Position numbers and translations under genes: made by a program
Notes under the pieces: model-generated
Told to the model about the DNA's origin: nothing
Database searches by the model: none
What the model saw: the letters and a program-made list of their open reading frames with translations, nothing else
Part shown: positions 1 to 5,417 of the stretch, piece after piece
How positions within the stretch are numbered: the stretch's first letter is position 1
Layout of the letters: each line of letters begins with the position of its first letter
Source: an uncultured Bacteroidales bacterium
GTDB taxonomy: Bacteria > Bacteroidota > Bacteroidia > Bacteroidales > Paludibacteraceae
Reading direction: 5' to 3'
Length of the DNA stretch: 7,065 nucleotides
Assembly (NCBI GenBank): GCA_903873355.1
Contig: CAIQOG010000544.1
Span: forward strand, 1-7,065

Positions 1-69
1 AGACGTGTGGTTTCAGTTGTATTTATAGTGGTAGGCATTTATTATGTTGTGGTATTTTTTGCCCCCTAA
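1..69 (+). CDS. C-terminal tail of a membrane protein (partial; possibly CcdA/ArsG-type permease)
   Basis: Frame 1 is open from the first base to a TAA at 67-69 and encodes 22 residues. They begin with two arginines and continue as a hydrophobic run containing GIYYVVVFF, ending in Ala-Pro. A basic pair followed by a hydrophobic helix at the extreme C-terminus is what the last transmembrane segment of a polytopic protein looks like. It lies on the same strand as the ars genes, 44 bp before the permease start. From memory, Bacteroidota ars operons often place a CcdA-like permease (annotated as ArsG family) at this position, and those proteins end in a similar short helix. That identity is inference from context. 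Only the open frame and its hydrophobicity are seen directly. The final Ala-Pro codons and the stop are supplied by the C-rich repeat at 62-83. Confidence 0.55.
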   Translation, partial: RRVVSVVFIVVGIYYVVVFFAP

Positions 70-83
70 CCCCCTAAAAGGGG
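62..83. repeat. C-rich intergenic repeat with small hairpin
   Basis: The octamer CCCCCTAA occurs twice in tandem (62-69 and 70-77). The second copy leads into a perfect inverted repeat, CCCCT (71-75), AAA loop, AGGGG (79-83). The element covers the stop codon of the upstream frame and sits 30 bp before the permease start. From memory, similar CCCCCTAACCCCCTAA-type elements recur between genes in Bacteroidota genomes; this window holds only one, so its dispersed nature is not shown here. It could act as a weak RNA hairpin or attenuator between cistrons, but there is no T-tract after it, so a classic intrinsic terminator is unlikely. Confidence 0.55.
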
Positions 84-113
84 AACTAATTAGCACATTT
101 TCAAATCATCCTC

Positions 114-1145
114 ATGAATTTTCAAATTGTCAAATCACGGAATTTTAAAATAGCATTAATACTATTGCCCGTTTGGTATGTAATTTACAGCAACCTTCAA
201 CCTGTTACCGATTGGTTTATTGATAGCGTTTTAGAAATGACAAAGGGTGCGAAACTTACCGAAGCACTGCGATTCTTTATTTTTGAATTTCCCAAAGTAA
301 TATTGCTGTTAGTTCTGATTATTTTCTTTGTCGGAATTTTACGAAGTTTCTTTACTCCAGAGCGTACCCGGAAAGCGCTGGAAGGCAAATCAACATTCAT
401 GGGAAATATTATGGCTGCTTTGTTGGGAGTTGTAACTCCTTTCTGTTCCTGTTCGGCAATTCCATTGTTTCTCGGCTTTGTTGAATCGGGTGTTCCGCTG
501 GGTGTAACGTTCTCATTCCTGATTGCTGCACCCATGATAAACGAAGTGGCCGTGATACTTTTGTACGGTATGTTTGGTTGGAAAGTGGCTGCCATTTATA
601 TCAGTACCGGTCTGACTATTGCAATTGTTTCAGGGTGGATTATTGGAAAACTTAAGCTCGAAAAATGGGTTGAAGATTGGGTATACGCCACTAAATTGGG
701 TTTGAGTGATGGTGAAGAAGAAAAAATCACTTTCTCGCATCGAATTAGCATGGGTTACACGGCTGTGAAAGAAATTGTAAGCAAAGTGTGGTTATACGTG
801 GCTTTAGGTATTTTGGTTGGTGCAGGTGCCCACGGTTATGTTCCACAGGAATTTATGGCTTCAATGATGGGTAAAGACGTATGGTATGCTGTTCCATTGT
901 CAGTATTGATAGGTATTCCGTTATATTCCAATGCGGCCGGAATTGTTCCGATTGTTTCAGTGTTGATTGAAAAAGGTGCTTCACTTGGAACAGCATTGGC
1001 ATTTATGATGTCGGTTATTGCACTGTCATTACCCGAAATGATTATTCTTCGAAAAGTTCTGAAAACACCTCTAATTCTGACATTTATCGCCATTGTTGCT
1101 ATTGGAATTATGGCAGTCGGTATTTTGTTTAACTATATATTTTAA
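114..1145 (+). CDS. ArsP/SO_0444-type permease in ars operon
   Basis: This 343-residue polytopic inner-membrane protein belongs to the permease family of ArsP and SO_0444 (PF03773, formerly DUF318). Signatures are TPFCSCSAIPLF at residues 108-119 (Cys111 and Cys113), a nearby PMINEVAVILL block (140-150), IGIPLYSN (266-273) and LPEMI (306-310). About eight hydrophobic segments can be drawn, in two halves separated by a charged stretch at about 181-212 that is probably cytosolic. Characterised relatives export trivalent methylarsenicals (ArsP) or other metal ions (SO_0444 group). The Cys-x-Cys pair is a plausible soft-metal ligand. arsC starts 3 bp after the stop, so the gene is co-transcribed with arsenate reductase and ACR3. 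ACR3 already exports inorganic As(III), so this protein may handle another arsenical or metal; that is inference. The chosen ATG gives a short N-terminus before the first helix and has no strong Shine-Dalgarno, as is common in Bacteroidota. Confidence 0.88.
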   Translation: MNFQIVKSRNFKIALILLPVWYVIYSNLQPVTDWFIDSVLEMTKGAKLTEALRFFIFEFPKVILLLVLIIFFVGILRSFFTPERTRKALEGKSTFMGNIMAALLGVVTPFCSCSAIPLFLGFVESGVPLGVTFSFLIAAPMINEVAVILLYGMFGWKVAAIYISTGLTIAIVSGWIIGKLKLEKWVEDWVYATKLGLSDGEEEKITFSHRISMGYTAVKEIVSKVWLYVALGILVGAGAHGYVPQEFMASMMGKDVWYAVPLSVLIGIPLYSNAAGIVPIVSVLIEKGASLGTALAFMMSVIALSLPEMIILRKVLKTPLILTFIAIVAIGIMAVGILFNYIF

Positions 1146-1148
1146 GCT

Positions 1149-1574
1149 ATGAAAGTTTTAATTCTTTGTACCGGAAACTCATGCCGAAGCCAAATGGCAC
1201 ACGGCTTTTTACAATCGTTCGACCAAAACCTAACCGTTTGTTCAGCTGGAACTGAAGCCAGCGGAAAACTCAATGCAAAAGCAGTAGAAGCAATGGCTGA
1301 AGCAGGTATTGATATAAGTCATCATACCTCCGATTCGGTTTCGAAATATTTGGGTGAAGAATGGGATTATGTGATTACCGTGTGTGGTGGTGCCAATGAA
1401 GCTTGTCCGGCATTTTTTGGGAAATTAAAACACCGCTTACACATGGGCTATGATGATCCGAGCCATGCAGTTGGTACTGATGAGTTTATTTGGAGCGAAT
1501 TTATTCGTGTTCGGGATGAAATCAAAGAAGGTTTCTATAAATTTTATGTAGAACAAATAAAGCCTCAGTTATGA
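1149..1574 (+). CDS. arsC: Arsenate reductase, thioredoxin-coupled (LMW-PTP fold)
   Basis: This cytosolic enzyme reduces arsenate to arsenite, with electrons passed on to thioredoxin. The 141-residue length fits the low-molecular-weight tyrosine phosphatase-like ArsC family. The P-loop CX5R lies at the N-terminus, with Cys7-TGNSC-Arg13-Ser14. The two further redox cysteines are Cys79 and Cys86 in [10 protein letters not shown], with the CX6C spacing of Staphylococcus aureus pI258 ArsC (Cys82/Cys89). Asp103-Pro104 in the GYDDPS loop is the probable catalytic acid. Having all three cysteines argues for the thioredoxin-coupled type and against a plain phosphatase. The start is well fixed because the P-loop must begin within a few residues of Met1. 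The gene lies 3 bp after the permease stop, and its own stop overlaps the acr3 start as ATGA, so translational coupling is likely. Its product, As(III), is the substrate of the next gene's carrier. Confidence 0.96.
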   Translation: MKVLILCTGNSCRSQMAHGFLQSFDQNLTVCSAGTEASGKLNAKAVEAMAEAGIDISHHTSDSVSKYLGEEWDYVITVCGGANEACPAFFGKLKHRLHMGYDDPSHAVGTDEFIWSEFIRVRDEIKEGFYKFYVEQIKPQL

Positions 1575-2605
1575 AAACCCGTTTAAAATTCCTCGACCGT
1601 TATCTCACCCTCTGGATTTTTCTGGCTATGTTTTTCGGTGTTTTTGCCGGATGGTATAGCCCAACTGTGGCTGCATTCTGGAATAGTTTTTCAGTTGGAA
1701 CGACTAATATTCCTATTGCCATTGGTTTAATAATCATGATGTATCCGCCGTTGGCCAAAGTAAAATACGAAGAACTGGGTGATGTTTTCAAAAACACAAA
1801 AATACTTGGTTTATCGCTGGTTCAGAACTGGATAATTGGGCCGGTTTTGATGTTTCTCTTGGCAATAATCTTTCTGCAATTCAACATTGATTACATGTAC
1901 GGACTGATTCTGATTGGATTGGCCCGATGCATTGCCATGGTGATTGTGTGGAACGATCTGGCCAAAGGTGACCGGCAGTATGCAGCGGGACTGGTGGCTT
2001 TCAATTCCCTTTTTCAGGTGTTGCTTTTTTCGGTTTACGCGTGGTTTTTTATCGCTGTATTGCCCGGTTGGTTTGGACTTCCGGTGAATGATTCGGTGGC
2101 AAAGATAACCATGAGTGCGATTGCCAAAAGCGTATTTATCTACTTGGGAATTCCGATGATTGCCGGATTTCTGACACGTTTTATAGGTCTGAAAATCAAA
2201 GGAAAAGTATGGTACGAAACGAAACTTGTGCCCAAAATCAGTCCACTCACACTGATAGCTTTGTTGTTTACCATCGTGGTAATGTTCTCCCTGAAAGGCG
2301 AATATATCGTAAAAATTCCGATGGATGTGCTGCGGATTGCCATTCCACTGATTATTTACTTTGTCGTAATGTTTGTGTTCTCATTTATTATGAGTAAAAA
2401 AATGGGAGCGAATTATGAACAGTCAACTACTCTTTCATTCACTGCTGCCAGCAATAACTTTGAATTAGCCATTGCGGTTGCAATCGCCATTTTCGGCATC
2501 AATTCCGGTGAAGCATTTACGGCTGTCATAGGTCCGTTGGTGGAAGTTCCGGTAATGATAGGATTGGTGAATGTGGCGTTTTGGTTTAAGAAAGAGATGT
2601 TCTGA
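1571..2605 (+). CDS. acr3: ACR3 family arsenite efflux transporter
   Basis: This inner-membrane carrier exports arsenite using the membrane potential or proton gradient. Its 344 residues match the ACR3 family (bile acid:sodium symporter superfamily), which normally has ten membrane helices, and about ten hydrophobic segments can be drawn. Recognisable blocks are the helix-4 [19 protein letters not shown] motif (117-135), which holds the functionally essential cysteine as Cys120; the [15 protein letters not shown] block (291-305); and [10 protein letters not shown] (321-330), with the conserved helix-9 glutamate as Glu325. All key family residues are therefore present. The start overlaps the arsC stop by 4 bp. 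The reading frame ends in tandem stops (TGA TAA, 2603-2608). It is the last gene of the operon: the next gene is on the other strand and its stop codon is 14 bp away, with no obvious hairpin-plus-T-tract terminator between them. Confidence 0.96.
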   Translation: MKTRLKFLDRYLTLWIFLAMFFGVFAGWYSPTVAAFWNSFSVGTTNIPIAIGLIIMMYPPLAKVKYEELGDVFKNTKILGLSLVQNWIIGPVLMFLLAIIFLQFNIDYMYGLILIGLARCIAMVIVWNDLAKGDRQYAAGLVAFNSLFQVLLFSVYAWFFIAVLPGWFGLPVNDSVAKITMSAIAKSVFIYLGIPMIAGFLTRFIGLKIKGKVWYETKLVPKISPLTLIALLFTIVVMFSLKGEYIVKIPMDVLRIAIPLIIYFVVMFVFSFIMSKKMGANYEQSTTLSFTAASNNFELAIAVAIAIFGINSGEAFTAVIGPLVEVPVMIGLVNVAFWFKKEMF

Positions 2606-2619
2606 TAAGATTTTGCGGC

Positions 2620-3057
2620 TTAGAAATACTTCATTTTTACGAGAATCTGCTTTGTTTCATTTTTTTCTAGCGTGAAACTGAAATCCCCGAAAGACGGCCG
2701 GAAAATGCCTTTCTGATAGTAATTTGAAAAGCCAAATCCCTCTCGTGGAATTCCGAAAAGGTTATATTCCATTTTTCCATTCCAGTTATTGTCGTCTAAC
2801 ACGGAAAGTCCGTATTTACCCGGTATCAATGGGATTTTCAATTCGAAACTCCCATTGACAACCAGGGCTTTCGGACATTTGGTTTCCCAGTAGGTTTTCT
2901 CAACCCTGAAACCAGCTTCATCCGGGAAAATGGCTATGCATAATTGACCTTTCGTGTTGCTGATATTCTGAATACGAACATCAAGTATCTGTGCCGAAGC
3001 AATTTGCAGCACCGATGCAATCAGAATTGACAATATCAGCAACTTTTTCTGTGACAT
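2620..3057 (-). CDS. DUF2141 family secreted protein
   Basis: This is a 145-residue protein with a clear signal peptide: Lys4-Lys5, a hydrophobic core at 6-19, and a probable signal peptidase I site after ASA (20-22), leaving Gln23 as the mature N-terminus. The rest is predicted as a small beta-sandwich domain. It matches DUF2141 (PF09912): IPLIPGKYGLSVLDDNN (75-91), an NGK turn (93-95) and the family hallmark FGIPREGFGFSN (101-112). Asp89, Asn91, Asn93 and Glu97 form an Asp-x-Asn-x-Asn-Gly-like turn that could bind a cation; that is inference. The family is common in Bacteroidota and Proteobacteria and has no established function. It probably acts in the periplasm or outside the cell. It follows the epimerase gene on the same strand after 19 bp, so the two are probably co-transcribed. 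Confidence 0.9.
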   Translation of the reverse strand: MSQKKLLILSILIASVLQIASAQILDVRIQNISNTKGQLCIAIFPDEAGFRVEKTYWETKCPKALVVNGSFELKIPLIPGKYGLSVLDDNNWNGKMEYNLFGIPREGFGFSNYYQKGIFRPSFGDFSFTLEKNETKQILVKMKYF

Positions 3058-3076
3058 GAGGATAATTGTTTTAAAA

Positions 3077-4123
3077 TCATGAAGTTACTACGGTAACCGG
3101 ACTTTTCAGGGGAAAGAAAAACCGGCTCATCTGACTTTCATTCTTTGATTTAAAGGCTTTGAGCGGTTCGGATTGAAGAAGAAGCCCCTGTTTTATAAAG
3201 CCCCGCAACACTGTGCTGAGAAACCTTACTGCCTGATTTACACCCCGTTTCTGATCCTCAAAATACGTGTCGATTGTATCGTTTCTGAAATGCAGAATGT
3301 TTTCCAGCTCATCGCCATCAACATACATTCCGCAGTGAAAATTTCGCTCCGCAAACGCATGTTCGGGAAAATCGGCTTTTCCCAGTCCGTAAATCTGAAA
3401 CGACCGATTTAAAAACTCAAGGTAAGTGATATAACAGGACTTACCGCCACCCAGATTGAAGACTTTGCCGGTTAATTCGTTCCGATGCCCGATTGCCTGT
3501 ACAAAAGCTCTGGCAGTGTCGGGAGGCGTGCAAATTTCCATGATGGTCGACAGCGGCATATGAAACATCAGTTTCGAGATTTTGTGGTTTTTCATGATGG
3601 CCGTAAGCCTGAAAACTGACCAATCCAGACCGCAACGCTGAATCAGCTTCTCACATTCAATTTTTGACTGAGCGTAAATGTCATCTTTCCCGGCATTCAG
3701 CGGTTCGTGAACAGATATAAAAGGATTCTGAACATGGTCGCCATATACTGCAATGGATGAACTGTAGAGCAGAAAAGCGTTGGGAGATGTTTTCTCCAGC
3801 TGCTGAATAAGATTCTGTGTTCCGGTAATGTTAACCTTTCTGGACAGTTCAGGTTTTTCGTCAGATAAGGGTGGAATAATGGCAGCTAGGTGAATAACCA
3901 CATCCAGGTTTTGAGGAATATTCTTCAGGTCTTCAGCATTGGAAATGTTGCCCCAAATGATATCAACCGCCCTTTCGTAGGGTGCAAAAAGCTTTTTCGT
4001 ACGTGCATTTTTAATGTCAAAAACAGTCAGTCTGACGTTATCCGACTGAGCTAATTGTTTCATTATTTCTGTTCCGATGGTGCCGGAAGCTCCTGTCAGC
4101 AGGACATTTTTCTTAAAGTTCAT
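3077..4123 (-). CDS. NAD-dependent epimerase/dehydratase (extended SDR)
   Basis: This is a soluble Rossmann-fold enzyme of 348 residues. The dinucleotide motif TGASGTIG (10-17) has the Gly-x-x-Gly-x-x-Gly pattern of extended SDRs. Asp36 (VFDIKN) closes strand 2 and points to NAD(H) rather than NADP(H). HLAAIIPP (78-85) is the cofactor loop, and YSSSIAVYG (120-128) supplies the active-site serine. Tyr150 and Lys154 (YAQSK) form the YxxxK catalytic pair. The substrate-binding half includes FNLGGGKSCYITYLEF (222-237). Relatives act on nucleotide sugars or similar carbonyl/hydroxyl substrates; the substrate cannot be named here. After about residue 295 there is a basic and hydrophobic tail without a recognised motif, ending in a short TVVTS stretch. 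DUF2141 follows by 19 bp. The upstream 127-bp gap separates it from an AraC-type regulator on the same strand and carries direct repeats that may control this gene. Confidence 0.88.
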   Translation of the reverse strand: MNFKKNVLLTGASGTIGTEIMKQLAQSDNVRLTVFDIKNARTKKLFAPYERAVDIIWGNISNAEDLKNIPQNLDVVIHLAAIIPPLSDEKPELSRKVNITGTQNLIQQLEKTSPNAFLLYSSSIAVYGDHVQNPFISVHEPLNAGKDDIYAQSKIECEKLIQRCGLDWSVFRLTAIMKNHKISKLMFHMPLSTIMEICTPPDTARAFVQAIGHRNELTGKVFNLGGGKSCYITYLEFLNRSFQIYGLGKADFPEHAFAERNFHCGMYVDGDELENILHFRNDTIDTYFEDQKRGVNQAVRFLSTVLRGFIKQGLLLQSEPLKAFKSKNESQMSRFFFPLKSPVTVVTS

Positions 4124-4150
4124 AGTTGTAGAATTAATGTTACAAGTTTA

Positions 4151-4158
4151 CAAACTCA
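4151..4158 (-). promoter_or_regulatory. Possible -7 element of the epimerase promoter
   Basis: Read on the minus strand this is TGAGTTTG, one mismatch from the Bacteroidota -7 consensus TAnnTTTG. It lies 27 bp before the epimerase ATG. A TTTTG that could serve as the -33 element ends 23 bp upstream, slightly longer than the usual spacing of about 19-21. That TTTTG is part of the proximal direct repeat at 4179-4193, so a bound regulator would contact the promoter directly. Another one-mismatch candidate (TAAACTTG, 4143-4150) is next to it but has no -33 partner. Confidence 0.25.
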
Positions 4159-4178
4159 AGCGGAGATTTTCGTCCGTT

Positions 4179-4226
4179 TTTCAAAAGGCGGACAACAAGT
4201 TCCGGTTCAACTTTCAAAAGTCAGAC
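4179..4226 (-). promoter_or_regulatory. Paired 15-bp direct repeats, candidate operator
   Basis: Two copies of GTCYGMCTTTTGAAA on the minus strand (positions 4212-4226 and 4179-4193) agree at 13 of 15 positions and start 33 bp apart, close to three helical turns. The distal copy contains a perfect short dyad, ACTTT-TG-AAAGT (4210-4221). The proximal copy contains TTTT-G-AAAA (4178-4186), flanked by GTCCG/CGGAC arms (4172-4193). They sit in the 127-bp gap between the AraC-family regulator gene and the epimerase gene. AraC-type proteins typically bind direct repeats spaced by whole helical turns, so these are good candidates for the regulator's binding sites. The repeats are seen directly; their role is inference. 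Confidence 0.4.
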
Positions 4227-4250
4227 TCAGATTAATATTTGATAAAAAAT

Positions 4251-5327
4251 TTAGCTGGAAAGTGAATTCCGAAAAGCAACGGGAGTTTCGCCGGTCATGC
4301 TTTTGAAAACAGTGTAGAATGAAGATTTGCTTGAAAATCCACAATCGTAGCCGATTGCTTCGATGGAGTATTTGTTATGCGGGTCAGTCAGCATCCGCTT
4401 TACAGCCTCCACCCGATAGAAATTGACAAACTGGAAGAAATTTTTGCCAATCTCGATATTCAGAACTTCTGTAAGTTGATATTTGGGAATTTTCAACGAA
4501 TCGGAAAGTACGTCCATACTCAAATCCGGATTGAGGTAAGCCTTTTCTTTTTCAAAATAGTTGAATATTTTTTGTTTGATTTTATCTTTGGATTCCAGGT
4601 TTAAAGTTGAATTTCTATAATGAATAACCGACTCACTGGCAAGCAGTTGTTTCGATACTACTTTTTGGCGTAATCCATAAAAACTCATTACATAAATCAG
4701 AACCAAAAGCGTTATGTAATTGTAAATGTGCGGTGTAAGTGGATTCAGGTTTGAGTAGAATGCAATGACCGTAATCAAAAAAGCAAGTATGCAATAAACG
4801 ACATAAAATATAGCCACAGCGAGTACCCAGCCAAGATTTTCATTTTTTTCGATATTGGAGAGTTCGTTACGCAAATGCATTCGGTGTTTATGCACCAAAA
4901 TCAGACTCAACGGATTGTAAATCAGCCATGAAACAATAGTTGCTGCTCCAAAAATTAATCTGAAAATATAATTATCGTCTTTGACAAAAAATGTGTCAAG
5001 CGAAAAAGATTGTTTGATGATGTAAGCATAAATTTCGAAGGCTATAAAGGGCAGCAAATGAAGAACCTGAATCCATTTCAGCCTGAATTTCGGACGGGTT
5101 AATGATTTGATATACAAATATAAAGCCGGGTTAAAAAGCAGGAATGAACTGGAAAGAAGTGGTTTAATGAAGATTTCGTAATTTAGTCCGCAACTCAGAA
5201 AATCAGCAGATAAAAGAATGAGCCAGCCGGACAGAATTTTATCGGAAAGGGATCTATCCTTTTTCGTAAACATAAGTATGGCTGCAAACAAACTCTGACA
5301 AAATCCTATCCAGATTAGAGTTTTCAT
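4251..5327 (-). CDS. AraC-family transcriptional regulator with N-terminal membrane sensor
   Basis: This 358-residue protein has about seven hydrophobic segments in its first 217 residues (roughly 4-20, 30-47, 57-73, 85-103, 119-145, 166-190 and 200-217). A linker of about 40 residues leads to a C-terminal AraC/XylS DNA-binding domain (about 258-355). The second helix-turn-helix is clear: SIEAIGYDCGFSSKSSFYTVFK (331-352), followed by GETPVAFR (346-353 region), the usual AraC ending. The first helix-turn-helix is LSMDVLSDSLKIPKYQLTEVLN (269-290). Such membrane-anchored AraC proteins are frequent in Bacteroidota and are thought to sense signals at the membrane and act on nearby genes; no ligand is known here. 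It lies 127 bp upstream of the epimerase gene, with candidate operator repeats in between, and has its own promoter-like motif upstream. It is unlikely to be the ars regulator, which is normally an ArsR protein. Confidence 0.9.
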   Translation of the reverse strand: MKTLIWIGFCQSLFAAILMFTKKDRSLSDKILSGWLILLSADFLSCGLNYEIFIKPLLSSSFLLFNPALYLYIKSLTRPKFRLKWIQVLHLLPFIAFEIYAYIIKQSFSLDTFFVKDDNYIFRLIFGAATIVSWLIYNPLSLILVHKHRMHLRNELSNIEKNENLGWVLAVAIFYVVYCILAFLITVIAFYSNLNPLTPHIYNYITLLVLIYVMSFYGLRQKVVSKQLLASESVIHYRNSTLNLESKDKIKQKIFNYFEKEKAYLNPDLSMDVLSDSLKIPKYQLTEVLNIEIGKNFFQFVNFYRVEAVKRMLTDPHNKYSIEAIGYDCGFSSKSSFYTVFKSMTGETPVAFRNSLSS

Positions 5328-5371
5328 TTTTCGGCCACAATAAATGATTCGTTTTCAGTAGATTTACACTA

Positions 5372-5379
5372 CAAATATA
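5372..5379 (-). promoter_or_regulatory. -7 promoter element for the AraC-family gene
   Basis: Read on the minus strand this is TATATTTG, an exact match to the Bacteroidota sigma-ABfr -7 consensus TAnnTTTG. It lies in the 90-bp gap between the OstA-like stop codon and the regulator's ATG and would place the transcript start about 35-40 nt before that ATG. No good TTTG is seen at the -33 position; the nearest candidate, ACTG, is 22 bp upstream. The regulator is therefore probably transcribed separately from the OstA-like gene. Confidence 0.5.
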
Positions 5380-5417
5380 CTCAACATTTGAATTAAACGT
5401 TCAGTTTTCGGAATATT

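Noticed and set aside
71..83. CCCCT-AAA-AGGGG hairpin as an intrinsic terminator of the upstream gene
   Set aside because: No T-run follows, and the downstream ars genes lack another obvious promoter, so termination here would be hard to reconcile with operon expression.
197..595. 132-codon antisense open frame opposite the permease gene
   Set aside because: It lies wholly inside a well-supported gene, has no recognisable domain, and its composition is that of a complementary-strand shadow.
4055..4306. 83-codon open frame on the + strand spanning the epimerase start, the intergenic gap and the regulator's end
   Set aside because: It overlaps two supported genes and the candidate operator, and has no motif, signal peptide or convincing start context.
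4251..5327. AraC-family gene as the arsenic regulator of the operon
   Set aside because: It is on the opposite strand, separated by two genes, and has a membrane sensor domain; ars operons are normally controlled by ArsR repressors, which are not seen in this window.
5381..5399. Imperfect stem AACGTTT-AATTC-AAATGTT after the OstA-like gene as a terminator
   Set aside because: The stem is AT-rich with a G-T mismatch and is not followed by a T-tract, so a terminator call is not supported.
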